From Phragmites australis (Eukaryota > Streptophyta > Magnoliopsida > Poales > Poaceae): DNA of 64,000 bases. The notes below the pieces were generated by a model that saw only the letters and a program-made list of their open reading frames with translations, had not been told where the DNA came from and ran no database searches. Made by a program: the position numbers and the translations under genes. Location: the NCBI RefSeq assembly GCF_958298935.1, contig NC_084927.1, positions 11,622,001 to 11,686,000 of the forward strand, written 5' to 3'. Below are positions 42,562-54,149 of this stretch, in pieces. How positions within the stretch are numbered: the first letter of the stretch is position 1; each line of letters begins with the position of its first letter.

Positions 42562-45503
42562 TGTAACACCTGATTTTAAAGGAACAAAACCAGGAATAAC
42601 ACATGTATGCCAGGATCAATTTTTATACATGAGTTACATCATTAGGTATCATCACAGTGCCATTATTACAATAATGTTATAACTTATTATAAAAGGACCC
42701 GAGAGTTTAGAAGAAATACACAGTGAAAAAGAAAACTCCAACGCCAAAGGGTCTTCCATCTTCCACAGGTGTCAACCGGGGGCACACCAGTGTAGAAAAA
42801 GAGCTTCGGGTCGAAGACATATCCATCAAAGGATGAAGCTTCATTGACGGCTTCTAAACGGCAGAAGGATGCGAACAAGGGAGCAACGAGTGTGAGAACA
42901 TAATATAATCCACAAGTGTAGGAAAGTATGATATACGGCTTAAGTCAAGAAAAGGTTAGACACTGGTTAACTGCACTAATTAACGATGACTTATAACTCT
43001 TACAACAGACATCCTATTTACTAAGTGAGGACACAAATATAACTAGAAGGATAACTCATCGGATTCCATCTGACTACCAAGAATCACTAGGTAATTCTAT
43101 TATCTAGCTACCTGACCAACCATACCAAAACCTTGATACAAACTAATCAAGAATAAGTCCAAACCTACCCTTGACTGTGAGCACGACTGATCAATCAATT
43201 TGATACCTTGCAGAGTTTGCACAGCTTTTCCCATGAGTCATGATTCCTGTGTTGATTCACACTTCCGGAGTGTGGAGTTGGGGTCTCACTACAAGGCCTT
43301 TACAAAGCTTCCGCCAACTTATAAGCACCCACTAAGGTTTCACCACTAACAGTGATTCCATCAATGCAGAAGCCCCCTCTTGTGCCACTCAACCTTCCAC
43401 TGGTACCTTCGGAGTCAGAGGGGTGGCTAATTAGTTGGCTAGGCCATACCCATATAAGCCTCATGGTTGTGCGATTTAACTTGGCTACAGGCTTCAAGAA
43501 CCGTTCCTTAGGATCCCACACAGGAACAACTAACTGTGCATTTCCCGCACACATGCATTCCCACACCATCATCACACAACCATCCTGTTTGGATCCCTAT
43601 ACCATATTGCTATAAAATTACCATATCCGATTCTTATTGCTTAAATATTAGTCAAGTTTAACATTTTCCCCAACTATGATAGCAACTAGCATATCTATCC
43701 TTCATTTCTCATGACTCATCAACGGTGATAAGGATAATAGCACATAATCTAGTAAACCCTAACATGGAATTTCAATTTAGACAAGCGTGCACTAAAGGAT
43801 AAACTACTAACATATAAATCCTAAAAATAGGAGCTAGATGTTCAAAGACACTTTCCTTCAGCTAAGGATTGCTCAAAAACTTCAAAAGCTTGATCTTGCA
43901 GGTTCACGAATTGACACACCGGAAAAGCATACAAGGAAAAACAACTAAGAACAGTACACCAAAAACTAGGTAAAACCTCTATAAAAAGATTCTACATGTC
44001 GCTATGGAATTTTGATGCAAAAATCATCCAAATTGGAGCTACGAGCAAAAAACCGATTAATTTTCAGATTCTAGGGGTTTCTCTACAAATTTAACATAAT
44101 TTCAGAGAATAAACCGATTAATTTTCAGATTGAAAATCTTGATTATTACCCATGCTGAAGACGAAGAGTGAGAAAAGAATTACCTTTGTATTGAAAAAGA
44201 GGTAAGGAGTAATGGACTGGCTCCATGGTTGTGAATCGAAGGGGGGTCTCGGTTCACCGGTCCACCGTGGACTGAGGGCATCGGCGGGCCTTGAGCAGGA
44301 CTACGGGGCAGCCGAAGAGCAGCCAGAACAGCGCTCTGGTGGCCAGTCTTCATTGGTGAGTGGAGGAAAATGGAGAGGAGCATGCGGGGATTCTCACCGA
44401 GGGGTCCTCGAAGGCGAGAGAGGGGATGGATGACCGGTGATGGTGAGAGGCGACCGACGGAGCTGGGGCGCAGCAAAGGCAGCCTCCGGAGGCAGAGAGA
44501 GGTCGACGACTGGCGCAAAGGAATCCACAAGCACCTGAGCACATGGTGAGGGTATCGGCTTGGTCTATAAGAGCCTGACGGCAGAGAATGGATGCAGCGG
44601 AGCCACTCACCGAAGATGGGGAAGAAAACAGCATCGATGGCAAAACCGAGCGAGAACACAAGCATGAGCGAGTGGAAAGTGTGCGGAAACTCACCAAGAA
44701 GGTGAAGGGCAGCTTATATATTCGAGAGGGAGAGCGGATCGGCTGGGGCTCGGAGAAACGACCGACAGCTTGAAAGGCCATAATGGAAGCGGTTTCCACT
44801 TTGATTGAGCAATAGAGAGGGGTAAAGAAGGGGAAAACAGTCAGGAACACTTGATTTAGAGTTAAGGCTATATTCCAACCGGTTTAGGGAGAGGATAGGG
44901 CATGGGGAAGTGCAGCAATCAAGGTGGCGGCAGTGAAGGGGATCGAGCCGGTTGAAGGTAGAAGGAAGGGAGCTGTGTCGAGTGGGCGGCTGACAGCTTG
45001 GTGCTGTCCCATGCGGTAGAGAGAGCGGCGGGAGGGAGGCGGCTTGGGTGCTGGGTAGGCTGGCTCAATCGGGCGGCTCGACCTAGCACGCAAGAGAGGG
45101 AGGGGTGCGAGGGAGTGGCTAGGCCAGGCCCAAGCGAAAGAGGGAGGTGGAAGGTGGCCCAGAAAGGAAAAAAAAGAGGAGGTAGAGAGAAGGGTCTTGG
45201 GCAAAATTGAGAAGGGTTTTGGCTGGAAAAGGTTTAGGGAAAAAGAAAAAGCTTTGCATTTTAACTTTTAAACTGTTTCGCAAAGCGCTTTTAAACGACG
45301 CCTTCTAGCAAACTTTAGCAACATTTTTTACTTATAAAAACCTATTGCAACTACTATAGCATGAATGCATCAAACACGAATATAACCTATGGCAACTTAA
45401 ATTTTGAAATAAATATCTTTCTATTTGAACAAAAATTACAACTCCTGTTTAATTCTAGCAAAATTTTAAACTATTGCAAAAATTGAAAATTTAGGGTGTT
45501 ACA
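42562..45503 (-). repeat. Solo LTR (2942 bp), TSD GTCTA
   Basis: Target duplications GTCTA lie at 42557-42561 and 45504-45508 (5 of 5). The ends are TGTAACACC at the left and GGTGTTACA at the right, so termini are TG...CA in either direction. The minus strand is taken as sense because TGTAACACCCTAAATTTTC is the usual LTR start. A GC-rich section (44180-45200) has long frames on both strands, which I regard as non-coding LTR sequence. No gag-pol is left. Confidence 0.92.
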
Positions 45504-45825
45504 GTCTAGTTATCGTCTTCTAGATTCTAATGTCGAGTCTTTACTGATTTAGTCATCGTATGTCTCGGCTTACCCTTGGTTGCATCCTTAGGGTTTTATT
45601 TGTTACAACCGAGATTGTGTCACCAACGGGTTGGACCATCTACTCAGATTCGACCACCTACTCCAGTTCGACCATGTAGTTAGATTTGACCACCTACTCA
45701 GGTTCAACCACCTACTCGGGTTTGACCATCTTGTCCAATTTGTTCACATACTCAGTTTCGTCCCCACAACCTGGTCGGAGTCTATCTGTTTTTGGCTGCT
45801 CTCGGACACCCCATGCACTCATCAT
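45504..45825 (+). repeat. Gypsy LTR, right part, with 18-bp minisatellite
   Basis: This continues the LTR interrupted at 42561. It contains seven 18-bp units (45634-45759). It ends where BARE-like copia sequence starts. Confidence 0.55.
45634..45759. repeat. 18-bp minisatellite, seven copies
   Basis: The unit is GACCACCTACTCAGGTTC with substitutions. Because 18 is a multiple of 3 a frame stays open (45631-45828) and would read FDHLLR repeated. This is a consequence of the period and not evidence of a gene. Confidence 0.9.
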
Positions 45826-46619
45826 TGAAGGTGATATGCCCTAGAGGCAATCATAGAGATGATTGTATCACACGTCTGGGTTCATGTATTACCGAATAAT
45901 GTGTTATTCCGAAAATGACTATCATTTACATTGATTGGCAAGTATACAACTTGTTCAAACTCTTTGTTTAGATTATGATGTTATTCTTAGTCGATCCCGA
46001 TCCCTTGTCGCATATCATTGTGATGATACATAAGACCAGCACATGTATTGATTGATGATCACGTTTCATGGATCATAGGTATAGAGATATCAGGTCAATA
46101 ATATGGATATTTATGTTAGAGAACATGATGTTGGATAGACTCACCTTGAGATACTATTGTGATTGTTATTTATGATGTGCCATCAGTTGTTATATCAAAT
46201 GGTGTACCTACAGGATCCTTAGACATGAGATCGTCATTGATTCTCATAATGTGTAGTGGCATACTTTGAGTCTGTCATATAATATTCCATAACTGGGTAG
46301 TCATAAAGGTAGTTTTCGGGTTTGTCATGAAACATGTCGTGGGGTATGAGCAATCAAGATGGAATTTGCCCCTCCTTGATAATGGGAGAGATATCTCTGG
46401 CCCGTCGAGGTAGTTGGATTGTGAAAGTGCATGACCATGCTAATATGATTAAAGAGTTAATCATGATGAATCCACTATTTGATCAAGTGAGTGGTCGGGC
46501 TATCACAAGGGTGGCACGTATCTCGCCTTGAGCTTGACTGATATCGTGAGGCGAAGGGATCGGTGCAAGTGTATATCAAGGTTCAGACAATATGATCTTT
46601 TATGTATACTCGGGAGTCA
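45826..46619 (+). repeat. BARE/Angela-like copia LTR fragment
   Basis: It starts with a variant of ATATGCCCTAGAGGCAAT, the well-known beginning of BARE/Angela LTRs. It also has GATCACGTTTCATGGATCAT and AATAATATGGATATTTATG. It stops abruptly at the next LTR and is far shorter than a complete one (about 1.7-1.8 kb). The family name is from memory of the motif. Confidence 0.6.
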
Positions 46620-49600
46620 TGTGAGGAACCGTCTAAATAGTATTCTAATTAATCATCAGAAGGATCATTATTCAGATCACAACCTCAATGATTAACTAGA
46701 ATACCATCCTGATAGTCTCGGCACGTGTTTTATGCCCAAGATCAGAACACATGCCTTTCCAATGTACATCACACATAGCTTAAGAAAGAGCGAGTACTTA
46801 AAGTAAGGTTACAAATTCTTAAGAATGCAACCATTTGCAACCAGTTACACAAAGAGAAACTACGTAGTGGAAGATTAAAACCTTAACAACAACAAAAGAA
46901 GAGTGGAGTCATATGCCCTTAGGCTCCACCCCAAAAGCTACGCCTCACCAGAGTAGGATGCACTACTCTTGCCCACCACCTGCATCGATGAGTACAAAGT
47001 AGCCAAACACTGCCTCACCCTTACCAGCAGAACCTGAAAGCGCAGGCATGAGTACGAAGGTACTCGCAAGATTTAAACCATATAGAGCACATATACATAG
47101 CTCGACTCCAAGGATTATGCATTGAGCTGTTAGCAAGAGTAGGCCACAAGGTTAAGTAAAACATATACGGTAAGCAACCTAGACACATACGTGTGAGTAT
47201 CTATACTTAACAACCTTTCTACCCTGCAAACCGCAACTTGAACATGTATGTATAGGAACCATAGTATCTCATCAACAAAATCTACCAACCATTTCCATCA
47301 TACCATTAACTTATCCCACATTCATAAACTCTACGACCGATACAAATGAAACAATAGCATGCTCATGACTGAGAGCACGAAAATTTGAATTGTTCTTACA
47401 CTCTGTACGGGGTACAACTTTACCCACACGACTTGAGGACCATTCGGCTTCTGCTGCTCACAAAAGTACACACAAGAGGGTACTCGTGTCAACCTTTCTC
47501 ATACCCGGAACCACCCACTTGCAGTGCCCCTATGGCACCGGGGGTTACCACGAGTGTGTCCCGGACACCTCCGGCTCCCCAACACCTTGCTTCTCCTTTT
47601 CTTTTTCTCTTACGTGTCATAGAGCCGCAAGGCAAGTATCGGCATGGCATATGATAATCAGCTTACCTTACCATTAGATCAAAATGTGGTGAGTACAGAA
47701 AGTGCTAGAGCCAATTGTGTTGACGGAGGGCCTAAAACGATGCAAGGAGTCTATGGCATCCGGGCTCCTCTCCCGAACTACCCAGAGGACTCCTCCTGGG
47801 TAAAAGATGCTCCTAACACCACCCACATCTTACCTCAATCTCACATCTCAACCTCATCTTTGTATCTGTGAACAGTGATTAAGCCCTAGGCTCGCAAACA
47901 ACGGCATCACCGTCGCTCGACTTCTACCGAGGACCTAAGCATTGCTAAGTATTTCGAATAATCCTTGAAGCTAGACACCAACTATATCACCAAGGCTACA
48001 AATAAGGATTCACCAATAAGTCAAGGTAGAGACAATACATCAACATATGTTCTACATATATCAACCTGACAGTGGACTCAACATATTAAAACATACATAA
48101 AGCATAATTTATCAATTTTAGACTCCATTTAATTTGAACAAAGGGTGCAATATGCTTAGATGCTTGCTTTGCTGCTCCGGGGTTTGCCTGATATTTCCTG
48201 CATAGAACTCACAAAAATGCGGAAGGTTAGCGTTGTCTTTGATCACGCTTGCGTCACGCTCCGGACCTTCGTTCAATAATGAAGAGCGCATGCAATGATG
48301 AGCTTGAACGACATGCAATGACGGATGCTCCATAGTGTATGACAATAGTGGAGATGCAACGCTTTCAGCTCATGAGTTTCAGGCCTCAAAGATTTTCTTA
48401 AACTCAATTAGTGTTAATTATCTAACAATTTATGGATTTATTAAGCTTAACACCAAGCTTAACCCTAAATAGAAAGGTAACTATGTTTAACATGAGTGTG
48501 TACATTTTTACTGAACAGGGCATAAATTAACCAGATTAACAAAATTGGTTTCATCAATTTTGGAGTTACCAATATTTAGTCATGAATTAATGAAGCTTAA
48601 ACATATTTCATTAAAGCATTAAATCTCGGCACATAATTCATGACTACCAGTATTTTTAACATGTAGAGAATGATAAAAAAAAGCTAACAAAATTGGTTTC
48701 ACTATTTTTGGAGCCATATTTATTTTTTCTAGGAATTTTACAAGGTTCAGCTGATTTAATAATTGTACAACAACTCTAATCTGCATTTTCCATATTAAAA
48801 AGCCCTAAAACCATTTTGCACCCGTGCCTATCAAGCCACAGAGACTGATCGCGGGCCCTAAAAGCTTCACCCGAGTCAAAAATCGACCCGCGCCCAGGCG
48901 GCGCTGGTGCGGTTTACCAGCGGCTAGCGACGGTGCACTCCGACCGCCGTGGGTAGCACGAGGTCCAGCACACACGTGCAAACACAGTGGGGGCACACAT
49001 GGATACCGGTTATGACCGGAAGGTGGTTAGCGGGGGCAAGCAGCAGCTATCAGCGGCAACAGCTCGGTCAAGCACGCCGATGGCGAACGAAGGCACCTTT
49101 TGGCCAGCCGAGGACACCTAAAGCTCCTACACGAGCATGTGAACTCGATGGTGTGGCTATTTGCCGATGGGCTCGGCTGCTTCTTGGACGGCGAGTAGCA
49201 CACATGGGCGGTGGTGCACGGTCGCATCGCGGGAGGCGTGCCGGCCACGAGCTAAGCCCAAATTAATGCGCATGGAAGGTAGAGGGAGCAGTGGGGAAGC
49301 TCACCACTGTGCGGATTTGGGAGAAGGAGCAGCGACGCGGTGGCTCGATGGTGGAGGGCGGAAGCAAACCACCAAAAACGAGGAAGATGACGGTGCGACC
49401 TCAATCCGGTGGGGAAAATGTCGAATAGGCCGAGAGAGCTCGGTGAAGGTCCTAGTACCACCCCTCAGTGCTCCAGGGAGCTTGGCTCGGGCAAATTTGA
49501 GCTCAGCTCATAGGATTTTGCTAGTGGTGCGCCTGTGCTGTGCGTCTATGCACTGCTCTGTTAGCTCGGCTGAGCGAGAAAGAGAGAGGGAGAGCGGAGA

Positions 49601-50166
49601 GGAAGGCCGAGGGGAGGAGATAAGGGCGACGACCAAAACCTCAGGAAGGAGCGTGGTGCCGTGCTCAACTCGTCCGGTGACGTGGCTAGCATCCAAAGTC
49701 AAGGAAACCGTCGGCTAGAGGCAGAGAGCGTAGAGAGAGCAATAGAGATGTGCGATGAACAGTAGCCAACCAAAAAAATATCCATCCCACTTCTTCTATT
49801 CAAAAGAACAACTTCCCTTGGTTCAAAAATTATGGGACAAATTTTGTGTGAAACTACAATTCATGTGCAACCCATTTTAACTTGTTTGACCCATAATGCC
49901 TAGGCCAATTTCAATCTAAAATTCTTCGAAAATGCAAGCCCTCAAAACCATTCCCAAAAATTTGGGAAAAAGCAATAATATTCCTCACTTATCATGGACT
50001 AAGTTCTAAAATTATTTTCAGCCCTAAGTTTCATAGCAATTTTGTGATATGCTTAACAATGCACCAATTAACATTGATTTTAACAATTTAGGTTTAATTG
50101 AAATCGCAATGTAATAATTGCTGAAAAAAAAACTAAACTTGATGCTAATGATGGTTATGATGTTTA
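46620..50166 (-). repeat. Inverted, diverged LTR related to the left chromovirus
   Basis: The left border TGTGAGGAACCGTCTAAATAG is the reverse complement of the end of the 3' LTR at 11448. Similarity continues with substitutions (ATTAATCATCAG.AGGATCATTATTCA, GGCACGTGTTTTATGCCCA, GGCATGTGTTCC in reverse, GGGAGAGGAGCCCGGATGCC-like words at about 47750). The interior (48800-49740) is GC-rich and no longer matches clearly, so this is a related subfamily. The LTR start (right end) is lost where the Tat LTR begins. ORFs in it (for example 49161-49718) are not genes. Confidence 0.75.
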
Positions 50167-50399
50167 TGCATGGCCATATAAGTAGGACGCCATGGTCCTC
50201 TGGGCAGGACGGACACACAGCGGAAAAGAACAAGCAAGATAGTGAACATTGTGGTACTCCTCTCAAAGTGATACATTTTTCTATCATCAATATATTCATG
50301 GTGTTTCTTCCTCTCAAACTTCGTCTCCAAGCTTGAGTCTCCTCCTTAGAAGAAACTCTGACCATTCTTGCTAGAGCAAGACTAACTCTTGCTCTAACA
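50167..50399 (+). repeat. 5' LTR of the Tat element, truncated
   Basis: It matches the last 230 bp of the LTR at 56721-57635 (TATCATCAATATATTCATGG, CTTCCTCTCAAACTT, GAGTCTCCTC) and ends CTCTAACA. The first three quarters are missing. It abuts the inverted LTR at 46620-50166. Confidence 0.85.
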
Positions 50400-50418
50400 A
50401 CACGCCGTCCGTGGGGAC
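50400..50418 (+). promoter_or_regulatory. Probable primer-binding site of the Tat element
   Basis: CGCCGTCCGTGGGGAC directly follows the LTR. The TGGCGCCGTCxGTGGGGA form is usual in this lineage; here the first bases are mutated. Confidence 0.55.
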
Positions 50419-50499
50419 CCAAACACAGAAGTGCTAAGAGTGGTAGTAATGCACTACGAAAACCACCAAAGGATTAGCTAGCCATACCCACCATTGCAA

Positions 50500-51400
50500 G
50501 CATGCAATCATATGCATGGCTGGCTCAGCCATACGCACCACATGCATGCTCTAGCCTCGCTGCCGTATGGGACGGCGTTCCTCTGACCTTGGCCAACTTA
50601 GAACCTTGGGTTGGTACAGGAACTCCAGACGGCACAGAGGCCTTCCAGCCTCTACACGATGAAGACCTGACCGCCTCAGGAGAGGACGCGGCTGAAGCCA
50701 CAACCAAGCAAGCCACCTTCCAATGGTTCTAGGCGGTCCAACTTAGGGGTGCTCCTACCTGGGCTTGGTCCCTAGGTATCCCCTTCGATCACACCTAGGA
50801 TACCCCAGTGAGCCAACATCTTCGGAAAGTCTGTCCACCCAGCGCCCTCCTTGGGCCCATCAGGCGAAAGAGGGTTCCAAGGAGACGGAGGGCTCTAGGG
50901 TGCGCACCCCGCCGCGCCTCTGACACCGCCCTCGCCACGCCAACCACACACAGGGGACCCCATGCCCACCTCATCCAGTGAGGCATAGTCAGAACCACTT
51001 CGGCTCCAAAAGCTGGCTCTCCAGGCAGCCTCGATGCTCTCCCAAAGGGGATGGAGCCCATGGGGAAATCACAGGCTCTGGGACACATCACTTTCGGCAG
51101 CGACCCCGATGACAAATCCAAGCTCTGGCGCCCCCGGAGGCACACGGGTGCATCTTGCATAGACCTGGGCGCAGCCACAACACCAACGACTGCCGCACGC
51201 TCATGACCTTCCTGGAGGAATACCTCGAAAGGCAAGCAGAATACCTGCTGCAGAAGGAGAAGGCGAAGGACAACGCTGGGTTCGAAGGCCTGGGGCAAAC
51301 TCCCGGGCAAATCCCTGGCTCCTCATCCCTTCACCGTCACTACCAACCCTGCTACCAACGGTACCACATCCAGCAACAAGAACTGAGTCGGGGACACGCC
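50500..51400 (+). pseudogene. Tat gag remnant
   Basis: No long frame survives. The clearest piece (51155-51300) reads HNTNDCRTLMTFLEEYLERQ, like the post-capsid, pre-protease part of Tat Gag (a Cys/His-containing stretch followed by a Leu-rich helix). A weakly open piece (50502-50732) has an acidic end. Some proline-rich low-complexity DNA lies between. The identification rests on the one motif and on position after the PBS. Confidence 0.5.
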
Positions 51401-51429
51401 ATTGCCAGGCTCTGGATGGAATATCTCTG

Positions 51430-51610
51430 GAGCCGGGCAGCAGCCATGGACCAAGGCAGTCGAGGACCGCCTCTCCCAACTAGCCTTTGACTACACCTCC
51501 AACATGCAGTAGCAGGCTCCGGACGGATTACCTCCAGGGCTAGGCAATGGCTAAAGGCTGAGGGGGTCAAGCACCGCCTCTCCCAGCTTAGCCACAGGCT
51601 TCGAGGTCAC
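51430..51610. repeat. Outlying copies of the 108-bp repeat
   Basis: About one and a half units with GGCTCCGGACGGATTACCTC, GGCAATGGCTAAAGGCTGAG and CCGCCTCTCCCA words belong to the array at 54150-55240. They lie 2.5 kb away, so the two younger arrays sit inside an older 108-bp array. Confidence 0.75.
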
Positions 51611-51917
51611 CAAGCCACACAATAGAGGCCTTATTCCTACAAAGCTACGCCCACTGTTAACTACCAAGTAGTTTACCTAGTGATCCGTCTTTCATACGGC
51701 AAGGTTAGAGTCTGTTGGAGGCCTCTAACCTTACTACTAGGAGTCTTTTTTCAATAGATAGCCATTGGGTAGAAGTAGTAGAACTTATGTTATATTCTCA
51801 CTTAGCATGAACAGTTATATCACTTATCTATATTTTATGCTACAAATAGCTTCTCATTGTCAATAGTAGACTGCAAAACTTAGCTTGTATAACCATGCAA
51901 AATCCCTACACTCCTAG
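51611..51917. other. Spacer between arrays
   Basis: AT-richer sequence with no repeat, ORF or motif assigned. Confidence 0.4.
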
Positions 51918-53055
51918 ACGCATCGTGCCTAGGTCGCCTGGGGGGCGGGTCTGCCCAGGTTTCCTCGAAGGCATTATGCGGCCTTGGAAGTGTAGTTGCC
52001 ATATACCAAGGGATGTCCTTGATAGACCGTGTTGCGGTGCCACCCGTAGGACATCTTCAGGTGGCGTGACAAGCCCACGTACCGCAAACGTAGCATGCCT
52101 AGGTCAATTGGAAGGCAAGACTTTATAGATTTCATGGAGGCATTACATAGTCTTAGTAAATAGTGGGGCCCACACACCATGGGTGCCGCTTATGCCTAGG
52201 TCACCTGCAAGGCAGATTATGCCCAGGGTGGCCTGTAAGGCATTTGCATAGCCTCGTGTGTCGAAGCCACGCCTCGGGGAATGTCCTCGGTGGCGGAGTT
52301 GCGGTGCTCCGAGGAATGCTATTGCAAGGAATCCTCATCGCATGACATGCCTACACACCATGGACATAGCATGCCTATGTCACCTGGAAGGCAAGATTGC
52401 CTAGGTTTCCTGGAAGGTATTGTGTAGCCTCGATAGTGTGTAGATGCTGGTTATCAAGGGACTTCCTTGAGAATGTAGTGGCGGCACTCCTGAGGGATTT
52501 CTCTAGAGGCATGACAAGCCCACGCACTAGTAAGCATCGCTAGCCTAAATCCAAGGTGACCTAAAAAGTTTCCCGGAGGGTAGGCTTTGCCCGGGTAGGA
52601 AGTGGAGCCCACACACCGCAGGTGTAGCATGCCTAGGTCACCTGGGGGGCAAGACTGCCTAGGTTTCCTGGAAGGTACTGTGTAGCCTCGATAGTGTGTG
52701 GACGCCGCATATCAGGGGACTGCCCTGATGTGAGGATACAGTGCTCTGAGGAATGCTGTCGCAAGGAATCCTCTCTGCACGACATGCTTATATACCACGG
52801 GCGCGTCTTATGCCTAGGTCTTCTACAAGGCATATTATGCCCAGGGTGCCCTGAAAGGCATTACATAGCTTTGGTCATATAAATGCCACACGCCAGGGCA
52901 CATCCTTGGTGGATAGTGTTGTGGTGCACCCCGGGAATTTCCTCGGGAGTAGGACAAGCCTACACACCACGGGCGTAGCATGCCTAGGTCACTTAGAAGG
53001 CAAGACTGCCTAGGTTTCTTGGAAGGTACTTCGTAGCTCCGATAGTGTGTAGGAC
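51918..53055. repeat. Higher-order tandem repeat, about 440-bp period
   Basis: The anchor word GCATGCCTAGGTCACCTGG (with variants) begins CCTAGG at 51928, 52098, 52195, 52374, 52544, 52632, 52813 and 52983. The spacing is 170, 97, 179, 170, 88, 181 and 170 bp. So three related subunits form a block of 446 then 439 bp, repeated about 2.6 times. Within subunits AAGACTGCCTAGGTTTCC follows the anchor. No coding potential is convincing. Confidence 0.85.
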
Positions 53056-53071
53056 CTTCGGCATTAATACA

Positions 53072-53800
53072 TGCCAAGGAGTCTTACAAAACCTTCGGTA
53101 AAAATGGAGAACCTTACAAAAACCTTCGACAAAAATGAAGAGTCTTACAAAACCTTCGCCAAAAACGGAGAACCTTGCAAAAACCTCCAACAAAAATGTA
53201 GAGTCTTACAAAACCTCCGACAAAAACGGAGAGTCTTACAAAACCTCGGCAAAAACGGAGAACCTTACAAAAACCTGAGACAAAAATGGAGAGTCTTATA
53301 AAACTTCCGGCAAAAACGGAGAGTCTTACAAAACCTCCAACAAAAATGAGGAACTTTACAAAACCTCCAGTAAAAACAGAGAGCTTTACCCAATCTTCGA
53401 TAAAAACAGGGAGCTTTACCAAACCTCCAGCAAAAACGGAGAGCTTTACCAAACCTTCGGTAAAAACGGAGAGCTTTACCCAACCTCTAATAAAAATGGG
53501 AAGCTTTACCAAACCTCTAACAAAAATAAAGAGCTTTACCAAACCTCCGGCAAAAATAGAGAGCTTTACCAAACCTCCGGAAAAAAACAGAGAGCTTTAC
53601 CCAACCTCTGATAAAAACTGGGAGCTTTACCTAACCTCCGGCAAAAACGGAGAGCTTTACCAAACCTCTGGCAGAAACGGAGAACTTTGCCAAAACTCTG
53701 GTAAAAACAGAGAGCTTTATCAAACCTCCACACAACAGAGAGACTTACAAAACCTCCGACAAAACGGAGAGACTTCCAAAAAACCCCCGCGATGGAGACT
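53072..53800. repeat. 30-bp minisatellite, about 24 copies
   Basis: The unit is GAGCTTTACCAAACCTCCGG followed by CAAAAACGGA, with a GAGTCTTACAAAACC variant dominant at the left. TTAC words fall at 53084, 53114 and 53145, so the period is 30 with single-base slips. Frames stay open on both strands and would code a 10-residue repeat (SFTKPPAKTE on the plus strand). There are no unique spacers, so it is not a CRISPR array. Confidence 0.92.
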
Positions 53801-54149
53801 TTTTTTGAAAACTCCACCGGGCGAAAAGGTTCTGAAAGGACTTAACCGGAATAGTACCTCAGCATCTTGAAGGCTAATGCCTCCGTGTCGAAGGGATACA
53901 AAACCCGCTGGCCTCCAAAGAGCTCCGCACAGAGATCAAAGGGGTATAATGATCCCCCTCCCTACAGGGAAAGGTATGACCCGCGTGACTCAAACACGTA
54001 TGGTAAAAGTTAAAATCATTACCCTACCATCTCCTTTAAAAACACATTTCATATGTCATTTTATGAGTGTTATACTAACACATAATAAAAGCCCATGCCT
54101 TGTGGCACATGAAACATCGTAGAACCCTCGACTGTACATTACAGAGACC
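53801..54149. other. Spacer between 30-bp and 108-bp arrays
   Basis: Unique-looking sequence with a small plus frame (53877-54122), and no recognised domain. Confidence 0.4.

Noticed and set aside
44180..44850. Two overlapping minus frames (161 and 166 codons)
   Set aside because: They lie inside a solo LTR with perfect target duplications; composition-driven and mutually overlapping.
49161..49718. 185-codon plus frame
   Set aside because: Within the GC-rich part of the inverted LTR; no domain, low-complexity Arg/Glu-rich end.
53114..53572. Repeat protein encoded on the minus strand
   Set aside because: Period is a multiple of three, so frames stay open by chance; no start context or flanking gene structure.
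53072..53800. CRISPR-like array of 30-bp repeats
   Set aside because: Units are directly adjacent with no unique spacers, and the context is a eukaryotic retrotransposon.
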